A stretch of 64,000 nucleotides of DNA from Neomegalonema sp. (lineage in GTDB: Bacteria; Pseudomonadota; Alphaproteobacteria; Rhodobacterales; Rhodobacteraceae): the NCBI RefSeq assembly GCF_028688855.1, contig NZ_JAQTXI010000001.1, forward strand, positions 142,001-206,000, in the 5' to 3' direction. The notes beneath the pieces are model-generated. The model had not been told where the DNA came from, searched no databases, and was given only the letters and a program-made list of their open reading frames with translations. The position numbers were made by a program, and so were the translations under genes. Below, piece after piece: positions 8,130 through 15,371 of the stretch (the first letter of the stretch is position 1; the number at the start of each line of letters is the position of its first letter).

Positions 8130-9545
8130 TCAGATGCGCGGAACGGCGCCCTGCCAGATGCGCTGGATCGAGAGTTTGGGGATCAGGGCGGTCATGCGCC
8201 CGTAATCCTTGGTGGATCCGGCGAGGCGTCCGGGTTCGTCGCCGGAGCCGAAGAAGATGTCGGCGCGCTGGGCGCCCTTGATGGCGCCGCCCGTGTCGAG
8301 CGCGATCATCAGCCGGCGCAGGGCTCCGGCGGGCGAATCCGTCTCGATCCAGATCGGCAGGCCGAGGGCGTAGTATTTCGGATCCACCGCCGCCGAGCGC
8401 AGCGCAGGCAGAGGCGTGCCGAAGGAGCCCACGGGGCCTTCGGTCGGCGAGAGGCTGTCCTTGGGCGTGAAGAAGACGTAGGAGGGGTTTTCGGCGAAGA
8501 GCCCCCACATCTTCTGCGGATTGTTGCGCGCCCAGGCCTTGATTCCGTCGGCGGAGGTCTCGCCGAGGGTCATCTCGCCGCGGTCGGCCAGCACCCGCCC
8601 GATGGACTTGTAGCTGTGGCCGTTCTTGCCCGCATAGCCGACGCGCATCACGTTGCCGTCCGGCAGGCGCACCCGCCCCGAGCCCTGGATGTGCAGGAAG
8701 AACAGATCCACCGGATCGTCGACGAAGACCAGCTCCAGCCCCCTGCCCTTGAGCGCGCCCGCGTCGATCTGGGCGCGGTTGTGATAGGCGACGCCGTCGA
8801 TGAGGTCGTCCGGCTTGCGGTAGAGCGGGAACTGATAGGGCCCGACCGGAGTCAGCGAACCGCGCAGTTCGGGTTCGTAATAGCCGGTGAACAGCGCCTC
8901 GTCGCCCGGCGCGGCCTCGACGCGCACCGGCTGGAACCAGTGCTCGAAGAAGGCGCGGGCCTCGGCGCGGTTGCGCGGATCGCGGGGCCAGGCGCCGCAG
9001 ATCTGGGCCCAGTCTCCGGCGTAGCCCCCGACGGGCGCGCCGTCCGCGGCCTTGGGCCCCCCGATGGAGGCGGAGACCTCGCGCCCCGCGAGCTTCTGGC
9101 AGACCCCCGCCAGAGCGCTCAGGGCGGCGGCGTGGTCGTCCTCGGCCCAGCCCTGAAGCCCGGCGAACTGCACCGGCTGGACGCGGGCGGCGGCGCCCTG
9201 GAGGATGAATTCGGGCCCGGCGGCGGGCTGGGGAGGAAACTGCATGGCCTGCGGAACATAGGCGCCGGGCGGCAGGCCGGGCGCGACGACGGGAGCCTGA
9301 GGAGCGCCAGGCCCCGGAGCCGGAACGGGCCTCGGGGCATGAGCCACCATCGGCGGCAGCAGCGCGCCGCCGCCGGGAACGGGCGTCGGCGCCGGGATGA
9401 CGGCGACGGGCGCCGCCGAGGGCGGCAGGGCCGCAGGCGCCAGAGGCGTGGGCGTGACGGCGAGAGGGGTCTTGGGTCCGCTGGCGCAGGCGCTCAAGGC
9501 GGAAAGGGCCGTCGCGCAGGCGACGGCTCGGGCGAAACGGATCAT
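8130..9545 (-). CDS. mltA: Membrane-bound lytic murein transglycosylase A
   Basis: Periplasmic peptidoglycan lytic transglycosylase, cutting glycan strands to leave 1,6-anhydro-muramic ends. The 471-residue product begins with a lipoprotein signal whose lipobox is LSACAS, then a long Pro/Ala-rich linker (about residues 25-135), then the MltA domain: FTGYYEPELRGS, YPLYRKPDDL-type sequence, FFLHIQGSGRVRLPDG, RVGYAGKNGHSYKSIGR, and the 3D-type C-terminal barrel with DTGGAIKGAQRADIFFGSG, which holds the catalytic Asp region. The linker is longer than in E. coli MltA (365 residues). It is followed by smr and preceded by the Tim44-domain gene, all on one strand. Confidence 0.95.
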   Translation of the reverse strand: MIRFARAVACATALSALSACASGPKTPLAVTPTPLAPAALPPSAAPVAVIPAPTPVPGGGALLPPMVAHAPRPVPAPGPGAPQAPVVAPGLPPGAYVPQAMQFPPQPAAGPEFILQGAAARVQPVQFAGLQGWAEDDHAAALSALAGVCQKLAGREVSASIGGPKAADGAPVGGYAGDWAQICGAWPRDPRNRAEARAFFEHWFQPVRVEAAPGDEALFTGYYEPELRGSLTPVGPYQFPLYRKPDDLIDGVAYHNRAQIDAGALKGRGLELVFVDDPVDLFFLHIQGSGRVRLPDGNVMRVGYAGKNGHSYKSIGRVLADRGEMTLGETSADGIKAWARNNPQKMWGLFAENPSYVFFTPKDSLSPTEGPVGSFGTPLPALRSAAVDPKYYALGLPIWIETDSPAGALRRLMIALDTGGAIKGAQRADIFFGSGDEPGRLAGSTKDYGRMTALIPKLSIQRIWQGAVPRI

Positions 9546-9563
9546 GCTCGCTCCTCGACGGGC

Positions 9564-10226
9564 TCAGTCGCCCGTCGCGACGAGCAACCAGTTGGGATCG
9601 GCGTCGCCGAGCCTGCGCGAGAAGGTCCAGAGATCGGAGATGACGCGCGGCTGCGTCGGATCGCCCTGCACCACCGCGCCGGCCGCATCGCGCGCCGCGG
9701 AAATCAGGTCGGCTTCGAAGCGGACGTCCATCTGCATTTCTCTGGTCGCCGGATTGAACCGGGCGTCCTTGAGTTCGGTCGAGACGATGCGGACGAGACG
9801 GGCTTCGACGACGACGCCTTTCTGCGTACGATCATCGATCACATGGGAAAAGCTTTGGTAAACGTTCGGAGCCAGAAGCGGCCTGAGATCGTCTTTCTCG
9901 CCATGTTCGAAGGCCAGAAGGATATACTCGTAGGCGTCCCCCGAGCGGCGCATGAAATCGGCGGGGTCGAAGTCGGGGTCGGCCTCCAGCCCGAGGACGA
10001 GGGCGCGTCCTGCGGGGCTCGCGGGATCGACGCCGAGTTCGGGCGGCAGGCCGGGGGCGCCTTCGGCGCGTCCGGCGGCGGGATCTGGCCTGCCCGACGG
10101 CGCGCCGAAGCCCCATTCCTCCGGGTTTTCGCGCCCGACGCGGGTGCCCAGCACGCCCTTGAGGCGCATGAACACGAATCCGGCCACGGCGGCGAGGATG
10201 AGGATCTCCAGAAAGGCGTCGGTCAT
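9564..10226 (-). CDS. Tim44 domain-containing protein (TimA type)
   Basis: Alphaproteobacterial homologue of the mitochondrial import component Tim44; thought to be membrane-associated and linked to protein insertion or envelope biogenesis. The 220-residue product has one N-terminal membrane segment (about residues 4-22, FLEILILAAVAGFVFMRL), an acidic Pro-rich linker, and the Tim44 fold (about 95-218) with YEYILLAFEHGEKDDLRPLL, FSHVIDDR, and the terminal SDLWTFSRRL...WLLVATGD. I start at 10226 because the membrane helix follows at once; a longer reading frame to 10394 adds basic low-quality sequence. It is divergent from secB, as in related genomes. Confidence 0.9.
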   Translation of the reverse strand: MTDAFLEILILAAVAGFVFMRLKGVLGTRVGRENPEEWGFGAPSGRPDPAAGRAEGAPGLPPELGVDPASPAGRALVLGLEADPDFDPADFMRRSGDAYEYILLAFEHGEKDDLRPLLAPNVYQSFSHVIDDRTQKGVVVEARLVRIVSTELKDARFNPATREMQMDVRFEADLISAARDAAGAVVQGDPTQPRVISDLWTFSRRLGDADPNWLLVATGD

Positions 10227-10538
10227 CAGGGCGCGTCTCCTGAGGCGGCGAAGGGGAGCCGGGCGGTCCCGGAAGCGGGCGCGCGGGGCTTGCAGCCTTA
10301 TGTATGGCGTCGCAGGCTTAAAATCCACTGTCGCGGGGAGCGCAAGCGTCGCAGAAGGATGCGAATCGCCGGATGGGCGCCTCTGCGCCTTCACGATTCC
10401 TCAATCGGGGCCTGCAAGGAAGGGCGCGCGCGAATCTCGCGGCCTCTCCGTGCGCGAGGCTTGGCGCCGGGGCCGCCCCATGATAGCCCCTTGGTCCGAC
10501 GTCCCATTTTGAACCTATCCTTCAGGAGCGCCTCCTCG
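10227..10538. other. Divergent intergenic region between the Tim44 gene and secB
   Basis: About 310 bases with no convincing gene on either strand. Promoters for both divergent genes must lie here. CTATCCTTCAGGAG just before secB includes its ribosome site (AGGAG at 10523-10527). In related genomes an fxsA-like gene is often found between these neighbours; I see no FxsA-like reading frame here. Confidence 0.5.
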
Positions 10539-11024
10539 ATGACCGACGCCGCCCCCCCTCCGGCCGACATTCAGCTGTCGATCCTCGCGCAGTTCGTGCG
10601 CGACCTGTCGTTCGAGAATCCGGGCGCCGGGACGCGTATCGACACGCGCCCCGACCTGCCCGTGCGCATCGACGCCAACGCCCGTCAGATCCCCTCCGAG
10701 GACGGCGAGCAGGGCCTCTACGAGGTTTCGCTGAAGATCGAGGCCAAGGCCATCGTCGAGAACCGGAACATCTACGTGACCTCGCTGGATTACGTCGGGA
10801 TCTTCCGCCTGACCGGCGCGCCGCAGAACATGATCGAGCCGATCCTTCTGGCGGAATGCCCGCGGATCCTCTTCCCCTTCGCGCGGCGCGTGGTGGCCGA
10901 CGCCACCCGCGACGGCGGATATCCGCCGCTGCTGCTCGATCCGGTGGATTTCATGGCGCTCTATCGCCAGCGGCTCGACGCCGTGGCGGCCCAGCGCGCC
11001 CAGCAGCCGACCGGACAGGCCTGA
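10539..11024 (+). CDS. secB: Protein-export chaperone SecB
   Basis: Cytoplasmic tetrameric chaperone that keeps exported proteins unfolded and hands them to SecA. The product is 161 residues, standard length. Conserved stretches: QLSILAQFVRDLSFENPGA at the N-terminus, the YEVSLKIEAKA strand, YVGIFRLTG, and the CPRILFPFARRVVADATRDGG block, then PVDFMALYRQR. AGGAG precedes the ATG by about eleven bases. A terminator follows 29 bases after the stop. Confidence 0.97.
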   Translation: MTDAAPPPADIQLSILAQFVRDLSFENPGAGTRIDTRPDLPVRIDANARQIPSEDGEQGLYEVSLKIEAKAIVENRNIYVTSLDYVGIFRLTGAPQNMIEPILLAECPRILFPFARRVVADATRDGGYPPLLLDPVDFMALYRQRLDAVAAQRAQQPTGQA

Positions 11025-11052
11025 GCCTCTCCCTTCCGTCGGGATTCTGCGG

Positions 11053-11077
11053 AAGGCCGCGCCCTGCGCGGCCTTTT
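11053..11077. terminator. Terminator between secB and dnaQ
   Basis: Stem AAGGCCGCG (11053-11061), loop CCCTG, stem CGCGGCCTT (11067-11075), then TT. The stem is perfect and the flanking A and T bases make it usable from both sides; secB and dnaQ converge here. Confidence 0.8.
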
Positions 11078-11090
11078 CCGTCTCCGGCGC

Positions 11091-11816
11091 TCAGGAGGGC
11101 CGACGCCAGCGCGCGCCCTCGCCGAGGCTCCGGACGAAGGCTTCATGCGCGGCGGCCTCTCCGGAGGTCAGCAGGGCGGGGCGCGGCCCCGGCCGACGCA
11201 GGGCGGCCGCCTCGCCGTTCGCCGGGAGGGCGCCCGCCGCCGGATTCCCTGCTCCGGCGGCCTTGCGGCCCTTCGGTCCGGCGTCGAGGCCGAATCCGAT
11301 CTGGCGTCCTCCGGTCAGCTCCAGATAGACGCCCGCCAGCAGCTCGCAGTCGATGAGCGCGCCATGGAGCTTGCGGCCGGAGTTGTCCACGCCGAACCGC
11401 CGACAGAGCGCGTCGAGAGTGGCCGGAGCGCCGGGAAACCGCGTCCGGGCCATGGCGAGGGTGTCCACGGCGCGGGCGTAAGGCAGGGTGGGCTTGTTCG
11501 CCAGCGCCAGTTCATGGCTCAGGAACTTCATGTCGAAGGCGGCGTTGTGGATGATCAGCGGATCCTCGCCGATGAAGTCGAGGAAATCCTGGGCGATCTC
11601 GCGGAATTTCGGCTGGCCGCGCAGCTTCTCGTCGGTCAGGCCATGGACGGCGGCGGCCTCGGCGGGCACGGAGCGTTCGGGATCGATGTAGCGGTGGAAA
11701 TACGCCCCCGTCGGCAGACGGTTCACCAGCTCCAGACAGGCGACCTCCACCATGCGGTCTCCGCGGGCGGGATCGAAGCCGGTGGTCTCGGTGTCGAGGA
11801 CGATCTCGCGGGTCAT
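11091..11816 (-). CDS. dnaQ: DNA polymerase III epsilon subunit (3'-5' proofreading exonuclease)
   Basis: Proofreading subunit of the replicative polymerase. The 241-residue product has the DEDDh exonuclease motifs: ExoI in VLDTETTGFDP (residues about 5-15), ExoII in IHNAAFDMKFLS, and ExoIII HGALIDCELLA with the catalytic His. After about residue 180 there is a Gly/Ala-rich linker and a short tail that likely carries the clamp- or alpha-binding segment. The start ATG overlaps the coaE stop by four bases, so it is the last gene of the ppsR-maf-aroE-coaE-dnaQ operon. Confidence 0.96.
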   Translation of the reverse strand: MTREIVLDTETTGFDPARGDRMVEVACLELVNRLPTGAYFHRYIDPERSVPAEAAAVHGLTDEKLRGQPKFREIAQDFLDFIGEDPLIIHNAAFDMKFLSHELALANKPTLPYARAVDTLAMARTRFPGAPATLDALCRRFGVDNSGRKLHGALIDCELLAGVYLELTGGRQIGFGLDAGPKGRKAAGAGNPAAGALPANGEAAALRRPGPRPALLTSGEAAAHEAFVRSLGEGARWRRPS

Positions 11817-12427
11817 GGCTTCTCCTGACTGATGCGCCCTGTCGCGCGGAACTGGTCGAGGATCGCCTCGACTTCGGCCTCGGCGGCGGGGAATCCGCGG
11901 CTGGTGTCGAGGACCCGATCCGCGCGGGCGCGCTTTTCGGCGTCGGGAGTCTGGCGGGCGAGGATGGCCTCGAAACGCTCGGGAGTCATGCCGGGCCGCG
12001 CCAGAACCCGCGCGCGCTGGACCTCCGCCGGGGCGGAGACCACGAGCACCGCCTCCATCTCCTGCTCCGAACCGGTCTCGTAGAGCAGGGGAATGTCGAG
12101 CAGCACGAGCGGCGCCGCACGGTTCGCCGCGAGGAACTCCGCGCGTTTGGCGAGGACCAGCGGATGAATCGCCGCTTCGAGCCTTTTCAGCATCTCGGGA
12201 TTCCCGAGGACGGCCTTGCGCAGAACCTCGCGGTCCGCCGAGCCGTCGGGCGCGGCGGCGCCGGGGATCAGCGCCTCCAGAACCGGCGCGGCGCCGCCTC
12301 CGGGCGCGTAGAGCTCCGCCACGGCGGCGTCGGCGTCGTAGACGGGAATCCCGCGCTTGCGGAACATTTCGGCGGTGGCGCTCTTGCCCATGCCGATGGA
12401 GCCGGTCAGGCCCAGACGAAAGCTCAT
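11813..12427 (-). CDS. coaE: Dephospho-CoA kinase
   Basis: Catalyses the last step of coenzyme A synthesis, phosphorylating the ribose 3'-OH of dephospho-CoA. The 204-residue product opens with the P-loop LTGSIGMGKSATAEMF and has PVYDADAAVAELY (substrate Asp), HPLVLAKRAEF, DIPLLYETGSE and the lid-like RTPDAEKRARAD region (here ILARQTPDAEKRARADRV). Length is normal. It overlaps aroE upstream and dnaQ downstream by four bases each. Confidence 0.96.
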   Translation of the reverse strand: MSFRLGLTGSIGMGKSATAEMFRKRGIPVYDADAAVAELYAPGGGAAPVLEALIPGAAAPDGSADREVLRKAVLGNPEMLKRLEAAIHPLVLAKRAEFLAANRAAPLVLLDIPLLYETGSEQEMEAVLVVSAPAEVQRARVLARPGMTPERFEAILARQTPDAEKRARADRVLDTSRGFPAAEAEVEAILDQFRATGRISQEKP

Positions 12428-13263
12428 GCGGCCTCCAGAACGGCGCGGCGAAGGTCTTCATCCACGTCAGGCTCGCGCCCGAACCAGGCGGCGAATCCGG
12501 GCCGCGCCTGATGCAGCAGCATCCCGAGCCCGTCCACGATCCGGGCGCCCTGCTTCTCGGCGGCTTCGAGGAAAGGCGTCTTCAGGGGCGCGTAGATCAG
12601 ATCCGTGGCGAGGGTTTCCGGCGCCAGGGCGCTCAGATCGAGATCGAAGGGCGGGCCTCCCGCCATGCCGAGCGCCGTGGCGTTCACCGCCAGAGCCGCG
12701 CCCTCCAGAGCCTCGGAGAGCTTCTCCATGGGCAGGAGCCTCAGAGGAAGATCCAGATCCCGCTGAAGCTCCTCGGAATTGGCGAGGGTGCGGTTGAGGA
12801 GCCGGATCTCGGGCGCCCCGGCCTCGGCGAGGGCGGCGATCACGGCGCGGCTGGCGCCTCCGGCGCCGATCACCGCCACGGGGCCCGCCGCCGGACTCCA
12901 GCCGGGCGAATTCTGGCGCAGATTCTCGATGAAGCCGAATCCGTCGGTGTTGTCGGCGAAGAGGCGGCCCTCGCGGAAGGTGAGCGTGTTGGCCGCCCTG
13001 AGCCGCCGCGCCAGAGGCGTGGCCTCATCGGCCCTGCGGAAGGCCTCGGCCTTGTGCGGCATGGTGACGTTGGCCCCCACGAAGCCCATGCGCGGCAGGG
13101 CCCCGAGGACTTCGGCGAAATCCTCCGGCCGCACGGGGAGAGGCAGATACCACCCCCTGATCCCGTAACGCTTCAGCCAGTGGCCGTGCAGCGCCGGAGA
13201 TTTCGAATGGGAGGCCGGCCAGCCGAAGACTCCCGCCAGAGGCGCGTCCCGCTCTTCGCTCAT
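12424..13263 (-). CDS. aroE: Shikimate dehydrogenase (NADP+)
   Basis: Reduces 3-dehydroshikimate to shikimate in aromatic amino acid synthesis. The 279-residue product has the shikimate-binding SHSKSPALH, GANVTMPHK with the catalytic Lys, NTDGFGF with the catalytic Asp, the NADP-binding GAGGASRAV and LLNRT, and NATALGM. The ATG at 13263 overlaps the maf stop (ATGA); a longer frame upstream only reads through maf in another frame. Standard member of this operon. Confidence 0.96.
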   Translation of the reverse strand: MSEERDAPLAGVFGWPASHSKSPALHGHWLKRYGIRGWYLPLPVRPEDFAEVLGALPRMGFVGANVTMPHKAEAFRRADEATPLARRLRAANTLTFREGRLFADNTDGFGFIENLRQNSPGWSPAAGPVAVIGAGGASRAVIAALAEAGAPEIRLLNRTLANSEELQRDLDLPLRLLPMEKLSEALEGAALAVNATALGMAGGPPFDLDLSALAPETLATDLIYAPLKTPFLEAAEKQGARIVDGLGMLLHQARPGFAAWFGREPDVDEDLRRAVLEAA

Positions 13264-13853
13264 TCGGTCAGAATCCCCCTCGCCCGCAGATAGCCCAGGA
13301 TCTCCAGCAGCGGCAGACCCTGGATGGTGAAATGATCGCCCGTCACGCGCGAGAACAACTGCGCCCCCGGCCCCTCGATGCGATAGGCGCCCGCGCATCC
13401 GAGGATCGCTTCGCCTTCGGCCTCGAGATAGGCGTCGAGGAACTTCTCCGAAAAGGGCCTCATGCGCAATTGCGCCACGCCCACATGACGCCAGACCGGC
13501 GCGCCGTTCTCGACGATCACCGCCGCCGAAAACAGCGTATGGGACTCGCCGCGCAGCTCCAGAAGCTGCGCCCGCGCCGCCTTGAGGCTCTCGGGCTTGC
13601 CATGGACCCGCTCCCCGAAGGCGAGCGTCTGATCCGCGCCGAGCGTCAGCAGGCCCGGCGGCGCCGAACCCCCGACCCGCATCGCCTTCATCTCGGCGAG
13701 GGCGTCGGCGAGGTCGCGCGGCCCGACGCCCTCCGCCCGCAGCGAGGCCGTGACGGCCTCCTCGTCCACGGCGGCGCGGCGCGCATGGACCTCCACGCCT
13801 GCGGCGCGCAGCATCCGCGCGCGCGCCTCGCTGCCCGAAGCCAGCAGGATCAT
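13260..13853 (-). CDS. maf: Maf family nucleotide pyrophosphatase
   Basis: House-cleaning NTP pyrophosphatase acting on non-canonical or modified nucleotides. The 197-residue product opens with the hallmark LASGSEARARMLRAAG and has the LGADQTL core, KPESLKAARAQLLELRG and the GCAGAYRIEGPGAQLF...GDHFTIQGLPL block. Length and motif spacing are normal. Overlaps ppsR upstream and aroE downstream by four bases. Confidence 0.94.
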   Translation of the reverse strand: MILLASGSEARARMLRAAGVEVHARRAAVDEEAVTASLRAEGVGPRDLADALAEMKAMRVGGSAPPGLLTLGADQTLAFGERVHGKPESLKAARAQLLELRGESHTLFSAAVIVENGAPVWRHVGVAQLRMRPFSEKFLDAYLEAEGEAILGCAGAYRIEGPGAQLFSRVTGDHFTIQGLPLLEILGYLRARGILTE

Positions 13854-14797
13854 GAGCCTTCTCCCCTTTCCGTCAGTCCGCCCGTGAAGGGGACTCCCGC
13901 CCGACGCGCCCTTCCGCGCGCCTCCAGCAGACTCATCACGGCCGCGGCCGTCTCCTCGATGGAGCGGCGCGTGACGTCGATCACCGGACAGCGCAGCCGC
14001 TCGAAGAGCTTCAGCGCCTCGACGACCTCGCGCTGGATCGCCGAGACCTCGGCGTAATCTCCGCCGCGTCCGTCCTCCTGGCGCAGGCTCTGGAGCCGGT
14101 GGGCCCGGATCTGCGCCAGACGCGCGGGCTTGGCCGTCAGCCCGACCAGAAGCGGCCCCTCGTCGGGCCCGAACTCGAAGAGGGCGGGCGGCGGCGGGCG
14201 GGCCGAAGTCAGGGGCAGATTGGCCGCCTTCACGCCCTTGCCCGCCAGATAGACGCAGGTCGGGGTTTTCGAGGTGCGGCTGACTCCGATGAGCAGCACT
14301 TCGGCGGCGCGGAGCCTTTCGCTCCATTCTCCGTCGTCATGCTCCATGGCGAAGTCGATGGCGGCCATGCGGGCGTAATAGGCGACGTCCACTTCATGCT
14401 GTCCGCCGGGCCGCCAGTTGGGCGGCGAATCCAGATGGGCCGCCATGGCCGCGATGGCCGGATCGAGCAGGGCCACGTTGGGCAGGCCGAGCCTGCGGCA
14501 ATGTTCTTCGAGCCGGGCGCGCAGCTGCGGAGTCACGACGCTGTGCATGACCAGACCCGGCGCGGCGGCGATCTCCTGAAAGGCGCGGTCGAGGGCGGGC
14601 AGGCTGCGGATGAGCGTATGGGCGCGGGTCTCGAAGGCCACGTGGCGGAACTGCCCCGAGACCGCCCGGAGCGCGGCGCGCAGGGTGTCGCCGGTGGAAT
14701 CGGAGAGGATATGCACCTGAGGCAGGCCTCCCGCGGGCCTTCCGGCGGAGTCGGGGGCGGGTTCGGGCGAGGCCTCCGGGGCGGCTTGCGCGCTCAT
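13850..14797 (-). CDS. ppsR: Pyruvate,water dikinase / PPDK regulatory protein (DUF299)
   Basis: Bifunctional serine/threonine kinase and phosphorylase that switches PEP synthetase or pyruvate,phosphate dikinase off and on. The 315-residue product has HILSDSTGDTLRAALRA, the HSVV motif, the P-loop-like GVSRTSKTPTCVYLA, KAANLPL, and the regulatory C-terminus with QREVVEALKLFERLRCPVIDVT and RSIEETAA. It is the first gene of the leftward operon, starting directly at the edge of the origin region; in Rickettsia, Caulobacter and relatives the same gene flanks the origin. Confidence 0.92.
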   Translation of the reverse strand: MSAQAAPEASPEPAPDSAGRPAGGLPQVHILSDSTGDTLRAALRAVSGQFRHVAFETRAHTLIRSLPALDRAFQEIAAAPGLVMHSVVTPQLRARLEEHCRRLGLPNVALLDPAIAAMAAHLDSPPNWRPGGQHEVDVAYYARMAAIDFAMEHDDGEWSERLRAAEVLLIGVSRTSKTPTCVYLAGKGVKAANLPLTSARPPPPALFEFGPDEGPLLVGLTAKPARLAQIRAHRLQSLRQEDGRGGDYAEVSAIQREVVEALKLFERLRCPVIDVTRRSIEETAAAVMSLLEARGRARRAGVPFTGGLTERGEGS

Positions 14798-14809
14798 GGG
14801 GACAACTCC

Positions 14810-14818
14810 TGTGGATAA
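14810..14818 (+). promoter_or_regulatory. DnaA box 1, perfect consensus
   Basis: TGTGGATAA, matching the nine-base consensus exactly. A weak copy, CGGGGATAA, follows immediately at 14819-14827. Confidence 0.85.
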
Positions 14819-14898
14819 CGGGGATAACGGGGAAGAATCAGGGGAAAAAGGGGGTTATCCCGAGTCAAGCGGATTCGATTCACAGCTCGTCCCCAGAG

Positions 14899-14907
14899 TT
14901 ATCCACA
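14899..14907 (-). promoter_or_regulatory. DnaA box 2, perfect consensus
   Basis: TTATCCACA on the plus strand, an exact match to the consensus in opposite orientation to box 1. A weak TTATCCCGA lies at 14855-14863. Confidence 0.85.
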
Positions 14908-15110
14908 GGTGGATGGAATCCCGGCAGCGACCGACTCATAACGGGCGCCAATTGTGGAGGATTCCGACGACTCATGTTCGAATCACGAACGAATCGAAGA
15001 CTCGCGAGTCGGGGGCGAATCAGATGAATCCTGTTTTGAATCAAGGCTTGAATCCCGTCTCTTCCAGCGTCGTGCGAGCTTTGCGTTTCGTCCGCGAAAA
15101 TCGATTCGTT

Positions 15111-15119
15111 TGTGGATAA
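15111..15119 (+). promoter_or_regulatory. DnaA box 3, perfect consensus
   Basis: TGTGGATAA, exact consensus, at the left edge of the A/T-rich segment and so next to the likely unwinding region. Confidence 0.85.
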
Positions 15120-15222
15120 CTCTGGGTATAACTTGTGAATTCAAAAGAATTCACGCTTTTCCACCCTCCTACTATCCTCTTCAACCTTTTTTAAGATTCT
15201 TTCTGTGGGTTTTTTCCTGTGG
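15118..15222. other. A/T-rich segment, candidate DNA unwinding element
   Basis: The longest low-G/C stretch in the origin. It includes AACTTGTGAATTCAAAAG, a pyrimidine-rich run, CCTTTTTTAAGATTC and a T6 run. It is flanked by DnaA box 3 on the left and the one-mismatch box TGTGGAAAA (15219-15227) on the right. Confidence 0.6.
15135..15154. repeat. Perfect inverted repeat in oriC
   Basis: GTGAATTC and GAATTCAC around AAAA (15135-15142 and 15147-15154). It could form a small cruciform or be the binding site of a dimeric protein; I cannot name the protein. Confidence 0.7.
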
Positions 15223-15227
15223 AAAAC
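15219..15227 (+). promoter_or_regulatory. DnaA box 4, one mismatch
   Basis: TGTGGAAAA, eight of nine bases matching the consensus, at the right end of the A/T-rich segment. Confidence 0.5.
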
Positions 15228-15371
15228 TCCGGCCGGAGGACTCCGGCCTCTCCGGAAGGGGGCCTCCGGCAGGCTCCGGAAGGGGCCTGCGGCGAAAGGC
15301 TGGGGCGCGAAGGCCGCAAGCGGCCCGGAGCCGCATCGACTCCGCTCCGGGATCTGGCTACAAGCGCGGCC

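Larger units (their letters stand above)
14835..15199. repeat. Cluster of 18 GANTC (CcrM-type) sites in oriC
   Basis: GANTC starts at 14835, 14862, 14872, 14877, 14916, 14933, 14960, 14969, 14980, 14991, 14999, 15006, 15017, 15026, 15038, 15050, 15103 and 15195. The ten from 14960 to 15050 are spaced 7-12 bases, mean 10, close to one helical turn. Most read GAATC on the plus strand. GANTC is the target of the cell-cycle DNA methyltransferase CcrM of alphaproteobacteria. Confidence 0.9.
14798..15371. other. oriC: Predicted chromosomal replication origin (oriC)
   Basis: Non-coding stretch of 574 bases between divergent ppsR and hemE, the place where alphaproteobacterial origins are known (Caulobacter Cori lies beside hemE). 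It contains three perfect DnaA boxes (14810, 14899, 15111), a one-mismatch box (15219), further weak boxes, an A/T-rich segment (about 15118-15222), an 8-base inverted repeat and 18 GANTC sites. Genes on both sides are transcribed away from it. No dnaA gene is in the window, which is normal for this group. The last 130 bases before hemE are G/C-rich and should hold the hemE ribosome site. Confidence 0.9.

Noticed and set aside
10227-10538. fxsA gene between the Tim44 gene and secB
   Set aside because: No membrane-protein reading frame of suitable length on either strand.
14855-14863. TTATCCCGA as a full DnaA box
   Set aside because: Two mismatches to the consensus; listed only as a weak box within oriC.
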